Of a DNA stretch of 64,000 nt, positions 34,669 through 45,309 are shown in pieces; positions within the stretch are counted from its first letter, which is position 1; every line of letters starts with the position of its first letter. The stretch spans positions 66,482,559 through 66,546,558 of the forward strand of contig CATIUR010000001.1 of NCBI GenBank assembly GCA_949592205.1, read 5' to 3'. Under the pieces are notes generated by a model. That model did not search any database. It had not been told where the DNA came from and was given only the letters and a program-made list of their open reading frames with translations. This stretch comes from Helichrysum umbraculigerum (taxonomy: Eukaryota; Streptophyta; Magnoliopsida; Asterales; Asteraceae). The translations under genes were made by a program, and so were the position numbers.

Positions 34669-36811
34669 TTCTTCCGTTCAACCATTCGACCCAATCCCTA
34701 AATCGGCCTCAACCCAATCATCTATTACCACTCCAACACCCACTCCCGCACCTACCACAACATCAAGTCCAACACCTGCATCTGCATCTTCACCTACACC
34801 ATCTTCACCTACATAATCTTCACCTACACCATCTTCACCTACACCTACACCTAAAAATAAACCATCTCCTACTCCACCATCTTCGGCTGCTCCTTCTAAA
34901 ATAGTTTATAACTACACAAAGGAGCTTCCATATGATCCAAACATGCCTCCTTTAGAGGAACCTCAAGAAGAAGATGAAGTGGAAGAAACAATGGCCTACT
35001 CTCACTTATATACTCCTGAAGATGATGGAGAAGAAGAGTTAGTCTTACCTGAGTCTGTTGCTACTCCTGCAACTAAGGGAGATTTGAACAATCTGGGTGT
35101 AGATCTTGTGCCAACCGCCATACCCGAAACTCGTATACATAAGGATCACCCCATTGATAATATCATTGGTGATCCTCATGCATCTGTTCAAACACGACAA
35201 CAAGCAAAGCAGACTTCAGCTCAGCAGCTTTTGGGACTTATAGCTCATATAGATTCATGTCATTTGTCTCAAATTGAACCTAAAAAGGTTGAACAAGCCT
35301 TAAAAGATCCATCTTGGGTCGAGGCTATGCAGGAGGAACTACAGCAAATAAACAAGATGAATGTTTGGGAAATTGTTCCTCTACCCAAGGGTGCTCACCT
35401 GACGGGTACTCGTTGGGTTTACCGTAACAAAATGGATGATCGTGGGGCGGTTATTCGGAATAAAGCCCGTCTGGTAGTTCAAGGATATAGTCAACTAGAG
35501 GGTATTGACTATGATGAAGTTTTCGCTCCTGTCGCCCGTTTGGAATCAATTAGAATTTTTCTAGCCTATGCTTCTTTTAAAGGATTCCGCGTGTATCAAC
35601 TTGACGTAAAATATGCTTTTCTATACGGAGATGTCGACGCAGTGATTAATGTGTGCCAGCCTACTGGTTTTGAAGATCCAAAGCATCCTAATCATGTTTG
35701 CAAGCTGAAGAAAGCTTTGTATGGTCTTCATCAATCTCCTTGACTTTGGTATGAGAGACTTGCCAAGTACTTGCTGAAAAATGGTTTTGATAGAGGACAG
35801 ATTGATAGCACGCTTTTCATCAAAAGGGAAGGAGCGGATTTATTACTTGTGCAGGTCTATGTGGACGACATAATTTTTGGATCAACAAATGATCAGTTGT
35901 GCAAGGATTTTGAAGGACTGATGAAAGCTGAGTTTGAAATGAGTGCTATGGGGGAACTCACGTTCTTTCTGGGACTACAGGTCGAGCAATCTGACAATGG
36001 AATTTATATACACCAGTCAAAATATGTCACTGACATGTTGAAGCGATATGAATTGCTTGATTGTAAACACTACGGCACTCCAATTGAAGTGAAACACAAT
36101 CTTGGACCTAATGAGGACGACGAAGATTGCAAGGAGAAAGACTATCGCTCAATGATAGGCTCTCTCATGTACCTGACCGCCTCAAGACCAGATATAGTGT
36201 TTGCCGTTTCACTTTGCACTCGATTTCAAGCAAATCCGAAGGTGTCTCATATGAAGGCAGTAAAACGAATTTTTGGATATCTCGCTTTTAGGCCATCTCT
36301 GGGACTATGGTATTCAAACGATAAAAACTTCGAGTTAACAGCCTATTCGGATTCGGATCTCGGTGGCTGCAAGGTAGATATGAAGTCAACTACTGGAGGA
36401 TGTCAGTTTCTTGGATCGCTTTTAGTTTCTTGGCAGTGCAAAAAGCAGACTGCGGTTGCTATTTCCACAGCTGAGGCCGAGTATGTTGCTGCTGCAAGTT
36501 GCTGTTCTCAGGTTATTTGGATCCAGCATCAACTACGCGATTACGGGTTCAATCTCTCTATGACTCCTATTTACATTGATAATACAGCTGCTATATCTAT
36601 CACACACAATCCCGTACAGCACTCTAAGACCAAACATATCGAACTTAAGTTCCACTTTATACGGGATTGCTTTGAGAAACACCTAATAGATGTCGTACAT
36701 ATAGAAACCCTTAAGCAGTGTGCGGATCTTTTCACAAAAGCCTTTTTGCGATCACGTTTCATTGAACTGGTCAATATGATAGGTTTAAGGTTCTTTCAGT
36801 TAAAGAAATGA
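34669..36811 (+). pseudogene. H reverse transcriptase and RNase H (fragment of pol)
   Basis: A Ser/Thr/Pro-rich linker (34669-34920, shifted one frame from integrase and with a TAA near 34816) leads to RT. Recognisable motifs are PSWVEAMQEEL, GTRWVYRNK, ARLVVQGYSQ, YQLDVKYAFLYG, LKKALYGLHQSP, then YVDDIIFGST near 35860. A TGA at 35741-35743 replaces the Arg of SPRLWYE. RNase H follows: the YSDSDLGG, STAEAEYVAAA and IDNTAAISI Asp/Glu/Asp positions and KHIELKFHFIRD are kept. Stop TGA at 36809-36811. Confidence 0.9.
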
Positions 36812-37929
36812 TTTGTGACTTGGATTTCTTTTTGTTTTTAAATTCATTTAAAAAAAAATAAAAATAATAATAATTTTCGCAATAGCCACTCTTTATACTC
36901 TTTAGTATTAAAGAAAACGCAAGGTTGCAACATTTTTAAAATAGACGCTGAAGTTGTGTCTGTAAACAACTTGGGATATGATAGTACATCGGGTGACATG
37001 CACAAAATGGAATGTTAAGGTTTATCTTGGATGTGTCAGTAGGTTTATCTGACACACTTAAAACAGTTTCTATCTAAATTGTCTTCATCACACGATGTAT
37101 TGGTAGGCATGATACACACCGTTTTGTGAGTAAGTAAGAAGTAATATTAAAACTTGTCTATTACTTTGTGAAAATTGTTATATGATGTATGACATAAGTC
37201 TTAATTGATAAATGGAAGTACTGTCATACACTGTCATAATTATTATGTAAATGTAAACTTGGCATATAGTAATAATATGGTTATTCGCCTAACTAATGGT
37301 GACTATTGTTGTACTCACGTACAGACCTGAATCCATTAGTTATGTAAATAGTCTCAAACTTGTTATGTTCATACTAAGGGACCCTCTGTTGTACTAAGTA
37401 CAGATCTGGGGCCACTAGTATCTTCATAGTTGGTTTGATGTATGCCTAAATTTGAAGGTCAAGTGTATGTTACAGGATAGCCGAGACAAACTTGGTCTTG
37501 TAATATCTACCTTGTCTGTAAGATATGCAGAGTTATGCGTTTTACTAAAGTTTATCAGTATATCATATAATAGGTTTCACAAAATTAATATTCATACTAA
37601 CAATAAAGGTTAGCTCACAAATACGGATGTAACATGTTTAGGTGGACAAACAATTCCAATAATCGTCTTGAAATAATTTTTATAAAAGGTGTTTTAAATG
37701 TGCCACGTAAATTTAAATTGGACAAATATACTGATGATCGAAATAACACTTACTATTCCTAATAATTGCAAGTTATTCCGATATGATCCCTAATCAGACA
37801 AAACAACTCCGTCACCAAAAACAGAGTGTGAGTAATTTTACTCAATTGTTTTATTATTATTTTATTTTTAATTTTATTTTGTATTTTATTCTATGTTCTT
37901 TTTCCAAGTCACTAGTCATTTGAATATTA
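36812..37929. other. H non-coding tract behind pol
   Basis: AT-rich, no coding capacity. Two loosely repeated segments (GTTGTACTCACGTACAGACCTG at about 37312 and GTTGTACTAAGTACAGATCTG at about 37390). Nothing else recognised. Confidence 0.55.
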
Positions 37930-38202
37930 CTACCTCCGTCTCAAAAATATAGTCCACGTTTCCTTTTTTGGACGTCTCAAATTAATTGTCAACTTCCAAA
38001 TATAGAAAGGAAATTTTGATCGTGATTACCAAATTACCCTTACTTGAAATTGTTGCTACAAACTTTATAGAAAGTGGTAATTAATTGCTTAAGGGTAAAA
38101 CTGTCATTCTGCAAAAAGTAAGAATGAGAAAGCAGTAATGATTATACTTTTATTAAACTGCGTGTTTTTTGTCGGTGGACAATTATTTTGGGACGGAGGG
38201 AG
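37930..38202. mobile_element. Stowaway-type MITE (TA TSD)
   Basis: 273 bp bounded by TA (37928-37929, 38203-38204). Left end CTACCTCCGTCTCAAAAATA and right end (reverse complement CTCCCTCCGTCCCAAAATAA) form terminal inverted repeats with the CTCCCTCCGTCCC signature of Stowaway (Tc1/mariner-type) MITEs. No ORF. Inserted in the non-coding tract of H. Confidence 0.92.
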
Positions 38203-38278
38203 TATTTGCTAAATAAAATTACGTGTTAACTTTTATGAAAATTCAAAATCGACTTAAGTTACATCCATACTGATTTAT

Positions 38279-39053
38279 GCGACGTCAACCTTACCGTCGC
38301 TAGCGACGTCCCACACTACGTCGCACATAGGGTTAGACTATATATAGTCTCAACCGCGACGTAACTCGTCACACTATTTCATACTCACTAGCGACGTAGC
38401 GTGCGACGTGAGCACTGGCGATTGCGACGTAGCGGGTTTTCGTGCATATTTGGTTCGTTTGTGATTGTGAGCCGTTTTTCTTTCCGATCCATTCACGTAG
38501 TCTTGTTCTACTCGTTATTCCGCACACTTAGGTACCAATCTTACCCTTTTTCAACGTGTATTTTAGCTTTAATCGTTAAATGGATATTGCGGTTTTTAGG
38601 GTTCTCGGTTTGGGTTGATTTAACTATGTAATTGTGATCTAGACATCGTATAATTTATGTTTTTGTGATCACCATTCGTTGCCGCACCTTGTAGTGCGTT
38701 TAATTTTGAAAAACCCCAAATTCCGAATCTTAGGGTTTTCTGGGTTTCTGGGTTTGCGCTTGAGTGTTCATCAGTGCGACGTCGGCTGCGACGTCGTAGC
38801 CGACGTCGCATTATTATTTACTTGTCTGCGCCGTCGCATTTTCTGCGACGTCCTGAGCGACGTCTTACTCTACGTCGCACCATTTTGATAATGTGATTAA
38901 ATTCACAATTAATAGCAAAATGCGACGTCCCCTTTAACGTCGCTCGAATTTTGTGCGACGTCACTGGCTACGTCGCTATTGTTATTATTCTGATTTTCTG
39001 CGACGTCCTTTACTACGTCGCTATCTGACATGCGACGTTGTTTACAACGTCGC
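38279..39053. repeat. GCGACGT-N8-ACGTCGC array in H 3' region
   Basis: Dyads with the 8-bp spacer at 38279, 38303, 38788, 38857, 38922, 38955, 39000 and 39032. Trios of ACGT cores at 12-bp steps occur at 38779/38791/38803 and 38848/38860/38872, and a direct pair at 38394/38406. The block from 38430 to 38770 between the dyads has none. The spacer sequence differs from unit to unit while length and arms are kept. The 38401 and 38679 ORFs are repeat shadows. Confidence 0.88.
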
Positions 39054-39209
39054 CATTTACAGAAAATGTGACATTTTTGTTACAAACCAAATGTTGCGTT
39101 TTTCTGACTGTTAAATTCTGTCCAGCAATGGCGGGCGATTTCTTTCAGTTCCTCGCTGAATGAGAAAGACTGTGTTAACTGCTTCTGCCCAAAGAGTGTC
39201 ACTACTCGG

Positions 39210-39474
39210 CCCTCCTCGGCTAGAAGGATTATCTTCCAGTCGTGGATTCTTTTGTGCTTTCTGGTGTTCAAGCGCCTAAAAGCTACTATCTGGTCACTTA
39301 GATATGACCATTTTTGTCTCAGTTAGCTAATGATCCGGTGGAATTCTCTTCTTGTCCTGAATCTTGGTTTTCTGGTCTGGAGGAATTCCTTCACTATCCT
39401 GGATCTTGGCCTTCTGGTCTGGTGGGATACCATCCTTGTCTTTGATTTTGGCCTGACCTTGTCTTGGATTTTGG
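39210..39474 (-). pseudogene. Antisense ubiquitin-derived remnant with 42-bp tandem units
   Basis: On the minus strand three contiguous units of exactly 42 bp (39414-39455, 39372-39413, 39330-39371) encode KAKIQD.EGIPPDQ-like peptides, matching ubiquitin residues 27-40; a partial fourth unit lies at 39456-39474. Behind them, degraded sequence still resembles the rest of ubiquitin (CAGAAAG...AATCCAC, then CCGAGGAGGG for the Arg-Gly-Gly end, near 39210-39260), with stops. It is neither a full ubiquitin nor in frame throughout. A captured host polyubiquitin fragment is the likeliest origin. It lies between pol and the extra ORF, antisense to both. Confidence 0.62.
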
Positions 39475-39503
39475 TTGTATTTATTTAATCAGGATCTTTG
39501 GTC

Positions 39504-39533
39504 TAGGTTTAGGTTTAGGGTTTAGGGTTTAGG
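39504..39533 (+). repeat. Short telomere-like TTTAGGG repeats
   Basis: About four consecutive GGTTTAG/TTTAGGG-type units, the plant telomere motif, 130 bp before the extra ORF. Too short to be a chromosomal telomere scar; more likely a chance or promoter-type telo-box cluster. Confidence 0.7.
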
Positions 39534-39666
39534 ATTTGATATGTTTATTTGTAACTATGTACTTATTTAACATATCAATGAAACCTTTTGTTTGTGACAA
39601 GTTTGGTATATTTTTGTTCATTCTAACGCTTTTCGAGAATATATATTATGTTTCTGTTTTGCAGAT

Positions 39667-39972
39667 ATGGCTTTAGCATTTGAGGCGCGTCACAATACTG
39701 TTGCTTATCTTGACGGTACTTCCGATAAGGCGGCACCATATCGTCAAATGATTGCATTTTTGAGACGTTCGAGGGTATTTCATGCTATTGCTGATAACAC
39801 GGTTGTTTTTGGGAATCTGATAAATCCATTTTGGAAAAACGCCACCGTTATTACTGATAACAACGTTCGACGGTTGGTTTCCACTGTTCTTGACACTGAG
39901 ATCACTATTACTGAACAGAGCATTAGGGAACTTCTTCAGCTAAACGATCAACAAGATATGCCCGTTAGCTAT
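39667..39972 (+). CDS. H extra 3' ORF, N-terminal part (split by B)
   Basis: ATG at 39667 opens 102 codons ending GTTAGCTAT at the B insertion; reading resumes in frame at 49848 (GAGCCAAGT) behind the GCTAT duplication. The N-terminus (LAFEARHNTVAYL ... FHAIADN ... LINPFWKNATV ... EITITEQSIRELLQLND) resembles the extra domain found behind RNase H in many copia elements I know from Asteraceae, where a similar HN.VA.L...Y.FWQTA.V...IT..S.R..L.L pattern occurs. Function unknown; env position. The codons inside the B LTR are not part of the gene. Confidence 0.72.
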
Positions 39973-42401
39973 TGTTGGGGCCTGATCAGGTCGGTGTCGT
40001 TAAACGATCGCTAACCGGCCACCAGCAGTGGGTTTGTTTTATATTTGTAATTGCGGGGCCTAAGTTTTCCCTAACGATGCTAATCCTAAGGGTGAGCAAG
40101 TGGTAGGTATGACCTAGAGTCGTTCTTCAACCGACTGAATTGAAACTAAGGCGTGGCAGATGAGGGCTTTCAAACTAGTGAAGGGTTTATAAAACAGTGG
40201 AGGAGTTTTGGTTTTTTATATTAACTAACTTAGGCAAGTAAATAAACAAAAGAGAAATAAAAGTAAAACCTAAAGCAGATAAATAAAGATAGTGTTTGCT
40301 GAGACTTCGTTAATTAAGTTATGGGATGATATTTAGAGAAACTGTTTTGAAAGATATTAGTTAATTATCATTCTTGAATACTTGCATGTAAACACTAGAT
40401 TCCCTACTAATTAAAATCCCATTAGCATGTCACACCGGGAGCTAGGTTATGGTAACATTACAAAGTATTTTGAATGATAAGCAAAATCTTAATATGGTTT
40501 AATAATACTTTCATATGAACGGGAACGAAATCTTAAGGTGCTAGACATAACTGAATCATATAACGATTCCTCGTCATCCTAACAGATTTGTATATGTAAA
40601 CAGTTCATTTATGACTTTAAACCAGCCCTTGCTTAAGACTACCCAATAAATCCCCTAGATATTCACAGCGTTCCTCACTTTAAGTGGTTCCACCGCTTTA
40701 AACCCTGGGCCATGTCTTGTCCTACAATAATCCCCCATGTAGCCTTGCGGTTCCATAGTTTCATACCTTTAACAAATTGTATTGACACAAATGACTGACT
40801 ACCTTTTAATTGGACGTCGTAAAAAGGTGTTGTAATCACGTTTATTGGTGGAAAGGCGTTAGATTAATTTGAAGTTTAAAAGTCTATTTAGAAAGGTTAA
40901 TTAAACTAGGTTTCTCATTATATATATATTAGTCCGTAATATAACTACCTTCGGTCGTTACGCAGCTTCCACGTATTTGTACTACACCTAAAGTGTTTCC
41001 AACGCTATACTGAGTAACAGTCGAATAGGGGCCATCATATTACTTCATAATATTGTATCGTTTCGTAATATGACTACCTTCGGTCGTTCCTCGACTTCCA
41101 TGCATTTGTACTCCACCTTGAAGTGTTTCCAGTACTATATCGAGTAACAGTCGAATAGGGGCCGTCATATGATTTCACGATAATTAAGACCGTTTATATT
41201 TTACTACTATGATAATCCTAAGGCAACAATCAAACAAGAACATGCAATAAGACGATCAAAGTAATATTACCGATCTTTAATATTTTATTATAAATCATCC
41301 CGTAATTAACTAACTACATCGCAACAAACACAATAAGTATACTACTCTCTAATCATGGCAATAACTAAATCTAGCATAATCAATATAAACGTAATTAATT
41401 AAGATAGATAAGGATAGAAATAACCGAGATTAAATGCGAGAGAATAGACTTGAATTAATTGACACAATTCCGAGCATACACCGAAGATTACAATGCGTTC
41501 CGCACTTTCCTTCTACTTCTAATAAAACTCCTAAACTAGTTTAAATACTAGAAAAAACCTAATCTAAATAAATAATGTAGAGTGAGAAAGTTGGAGCTTA
41601 ATTCTAGAGTGAGAGAAAATAAGCTAGGAAGGTGTGTTTTGCAAATGGAACCAAAGCCCTCTATTTATAGGTGAGCTTTGGCTCACATTAGCACCATGAG
41701 GTGCATGTTAGAAATCTTTCCAAAAATGGCGTGTACCACACGAAAAGTAGGCGCACCGGGTACCGTACAACGCGAAAAGGTGGTGCACCAGGTACGGGTT
41801 TTAACCAAAAAAGGAAAGCGAGACGGGGGTGGTATGGCCGGCGGCGCCCACCAGGTGGCCGGCGGCGGCTGTTGGGTGGCCGGCGGCGGCCGGCGGGTAC
41901 CCGCCCCGTTTCGCTTCGTTGCTTGATTCGTGCGTATTTTCTTCGTTATGCGTCCGTTTGCGTCGATTCTTTTTTTGTTGGATTCGTAATCCAAAAACGA
42001 AGATTTTGATATAAAATAGGCCCTGAGATGAGGTCCCTAACTCCAGATATTGCGTGCGAATCATTTGGATCTTCCGGCGGGCGCGAAATCTTCATTTTTC
42101 ACCCGTTTTAGTTGATTCTTCTTCTGTTGGATTCGTATTTTGAAAACGAACATCTTGAAAATAGTGGATGTTGGTGGAGGGCACTTTGGTCTTGAAATCT
42201 CGTTTTTATGCCTTGAATCTTCAAACGTGTGTGGAATCTTCGTTTTACATCCGTTTTGCTTGATTTTTATCGTGCAACCTCGTTTTGACCATCTTGGCAT
42301 AATATCGATGATTTGAACCATATTTAAGTTTAAAATGCCAAGAATCGTTCTATAATGAGAGAGATATCGGTAGTAAAAACGTGACTTTTTACGCGATATC
42401 A
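39973..42401 (-). repeat. 3' LTR of B
   Basis: On the minus strand TGATATCGCGTAAAAAGTCACG (42401) to CCCCAACA (39973). TATA box CTATAAATAG on the minus strand at 41661-41670. Small ORFs within it, repeated in the other LTR, are not genes. Confidence 0.95.
41837..41896 (-). promoter_or_regulatory. 21-bp-phased GCCGGCGG array (B 3' LTR, U3)
   Basis: GCCGGCGG begins at 41837, 41858 and 41879 (21-bp steps), with an extra copy at 41889. It is upstream of the TATA box on the minus strand. The 5' LTR has the same array at 49278, 49299 and 49320. Confidence 0.85.
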
Positions 42402-44013
42402 AGTATCCCACACTTAGAACTTTGCTTGTCCTCAAGCAAACTATCATTCAATAGAGATAAAAATAAGCAGATAATGAAATATTTTAAGGCGGAACGTTTT
42501 ACTGAGGGGGTTTTGGAAAAGTAAAATACTTGTTCTTTAAAAAGGAAAGATTGTAATCTTTAGGAGCATGCTTGTGATCTTTGATCTTGGATACATGACT
42601 GGGCGATCCTCTCATGGTGGTCACTCAAATCACTCAAAGTGTTTAGGGTTTCCTATTCTATTATATCAATCGCTCAGAACGCCAGTCATGTATCGTTTAT
42701 CGTCATAGGCTTGATCGAGTATCAAATCGTTACCTTTTAGGTGAGCGCGAAGTCGATCTAGCCACAATCATTCTAAGGGAGGTGATGTAGGGTTTGTGGA
42801 GTGGAGTGTTGGTGGTATGAGAGGGGGTTGTGTTGGTTTTTCATAGGTTTTCTTTTTGGTGAAGCGGAAAGCTGAAATTTTTGAATTTTCGGGAGATTTG
42901 ACGCCTTTTTCTTTTGGGAGGAGTCTTTTTCTCCATTTGACTTTCTTTTCTTCGAATTTTCTAAGATATTTTTTTTTCGACGTCATATCCTTAATACTTC
43001 TCTTTTTTCATCTTTGGAACTTTCTATGAAGTTTGAGGGATGCTTTTGAGTGGGTAAAGGGGGTAACGTACTTATTTTTGGGTGTATGGATGGGTTCAAG
43101 AATGATGTGATTCGATCTCCTTTATGATTCACTAGTTCGGATTCGAAATGCATAGCAAGAGCAAGTTCTGATTCTAAACGCATACATCGGCACACTCAAG
43201 AATCGAAAAAGTGAAGCATTAAAAGTGAATGCATTTCATATGGCTCAAGATACCTCACGAATCGAAAGTTGGGTTGTTGTGTGCTTAGTCATGCGATGCT
43301 CTTTATGGGATTACTAAACTTGTTTTTCAAAAGAATTTGTATTTTATTTTTCCTTCTTCCCTAAAGTAAATCATTCTTTGTTTAAAATTTTTCATTTTCA
43401 GCATATTTTTAACTCAATTTTGAAAAATTTTGTTTACTTTTATGGAGAAGCAAGGTCTTATAAAGAGCAGCGAGTTTAGAATGAAGTATATACCATTATC
43501 CATTTAACAGTAGTGCAACTACTGCTATCCCACACTTAAAGAAACATCGTCCTCGATGTTATGCTAAGCTCTGAATGGGGTAAAATCCCACACTTAGGAT
43601 TTGAAACATCTTAGACGTATTCTTTTAGCGGTGTGTTTTGGGTTTGAATCCCACACTTAGTGATAAGCATAATGGATATGGTATATTTAAAACGAATAAA
43701 AGAGACGGTTTATAAGTACTCCCCGGTTGTTGCAGTGCCTTTGTGTGCATTTTTCCGGATTCCGTCTTTCTTGGTGCATTCTTGATCAAGTCTTCTTGTG
43801 ATTGGTCTCGTAGGTGTGAACACGTTGGATATACGATTCTTCGGTTGTTGATGCATCATTGCAGGCTAGAGCATTCTTTGTATTATCCGAGTGTGAAAGA
43901 TAGTCGGAGATTTCATCACTTCTTGGAATGTAAAATTGCGGAAATGTAAAAACACGGGTTGCCTCCCGAGAAGTGCTCTTTTAAAGTCGAGAGCTCGACT
44001 TCTTTTCTCCTAG
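42402..44013 (-). other. B 3' UTR with PPT-like CTAAGTGTGGGAT boxes and post-ORFx hairpin
   Basis: Non-coding 1.6 kb. On the minus strand (C)TAAGTGTGGGAT occurs at 43648-43660, 43585-43597, 43527-43539 and 42405-42417, the last directly in front of the LTR as PPT. The hairpin AAAGTCGAG/CTCGACTT lies at 43983-44001, 13 bases behind the ORFx stop, followed by CTTCTCGGGAGGCAACCCG. The short ORFs in this tract have no recognisable homology. Confidence 0.78.
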
Positions 44014-45291
44014 CTAGATGGAGAATGATGCATCCATGGGATCCCCTTTGTTGATGTTGTGTGCCCTAGGTTGCGGAAAAGTGTATCGAGGTGGATAGAT
44101 TCTCATGAAATGATTGATTATTGTCGTAATCAATTCGAGTGGACTATCTCTCGATGTTGCCTTGTAGTTCAGAAGATGCTCTGAAGTTGTCCTCTCAAGT
44201 CCTTGAAGTCCGAAGGTGATGTAGTCGAATGCTTTAGTGACAGTCCCATTAGGGTCGGTCATGGTGGTTGTGTCTGTCTTAACAACCTCTCTTGGCGGTT
44301 GGTTTTGCCAGAGAGAGCATACAAACGCCAAGAATTGCAGTTTTATGCCTTCATAATTCTCGGTCTTGGGGTTTCCGTTGAATCTTCTGATGGACGTGCA
44401 CAGGTCCTCTATTTGCCGGTGCTGTTGGTTGTTGAATGGAAAGTCGGATTCTGAGAAAACTAGAATAAGCTGACGAAGTATCTCCTTGCATCCTGAGTAG
44501 AATATGAACTTCGTTATGGAGTTACTTTCCCGTTGTTGAATCTCCCTTATATGGATCGTAACAGAAGTAGCGATATCAAGTGGTGATTCATATGTAATCC
44601 TAAAGGGTCGTTCGCGCCTTGATTCCTCCCAAACGAGATCACTAAGTTCTTCAATCAATAACTCAACTTGTTTTTCAATAGTGGAGTTGATAACCATATA
44701 TCCGCTTTCTTTGGAACTAAGGTGATCTTCTCTATTTAGCAAGTTAAGCAACGATGTGAGGTCATTCATCATTGAAATGTCGGCACGACTGCTCGGATGT
44801 CCAGTAGTCTCTTTCATATGCTCTCTAATGGATCCTAACATCTCCCATTGCGTTGAGGTAAATGGGATGTTAGATCTTTTAAGGGCATTGTAGATCCTAG
44901 CGTAAGTCCGTTTCTGTTGTAGACAGAATTGCAGTTCAGCAGGGGAAAGAGCAAGCATGTTGACTACGCCGCATATTCCTCCTACTACGTTGTCAAATCT
45001 CTGGATGAATTCTTCGAGCACCTTGTGATCTGTGATGGTTTGCGGTTGGTATCTTGTGCGTTTAGAATATTCCTCCAGTGTTTCTCTTCTCATGGGATGG
45101 TTGTGGTTACTTTCCGCCATTTCATCAGTGTTAAATAGGTTCAGTGGCGGTCTGCTTCTTTTGTTTTCTTCTTCCATCTTTCCCGTTCTGATGAATCCTT
45201 CCATCGTTGGGTTGTTTGCTGATGGAGATGCGTTTTTCATCTCTTGTCCTATTCGTCGGAGGTCAATCGGGAAATATGGCGTAATTGCCAT
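44014..45291 (-). CDS. ORFx of element B (425 aa)
   Basis: An intact ORF in the place of RT-integrase, in the same frame as gag-protease and separated from it by one TAA and six sense codons. The repeat motif appears at residues 141-185 (NIPFTSTQ ... TTGHP) and 283-327 (DFPFNNQQ ... FNGNP), spaced 142 residues as in A. The C-terminus ends ELITTIINHFMRIYPPRYTF, like A. The N-terminal 90 residues are basic and polar and unlike A. Predicted mostly helical; no transmembrane segment, zinc knuckle or catalytic motif that I recognise. Intact in the youngest element, which argues it is maintained. Function unknown: Gag-like, RNA/DNA-binding or anti-silencing roles are open. Confidence 0.82.
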   Translation of the reverse strand: MAITPYFPIDLRRIGQEMKNASPSANNPTMEGFIRTGKMEEENKRSRPPLNLFNTDEMAESNHNHPMRRETLEEYSKRTRYQPQTITDHKVLEEFIQRFDNVVGGICGVVNMLALSPAELQFCLQQKRTYARIYNALKRSNIPFTSTQWEMLGSIREHMKETTGHPSSRADISMMNDLTSLLNLLNREDHLSSKESGYMVINSTIEKQVELLIEELSDLVWEESRRERPFRITYESPLDIATSVTIHIREIQQRESNSITKFIFYSGCKEILRQLILVFSESDFPFNNQQHRQIEDLCTSIRRFNGNPKTENYEGIKLQFLAFVCSLWQNQPPREVVKTDTTTMTDPNGTVTKAFDYITFGLQGLERTTSEHLLNYKATSRDSPLELITTIINHFMRIYPPRYTFPQPRAHNINKGDPMDASFSI

Positions 45292-45309
45292 TTCCTTACT
45301 AGATTTACT

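Noticed and set aside
39504..39533. Interstitial telomere as evidence of a chromosome fusion
   Set aside because: Only about four imperfect units inside a transposon; too short.
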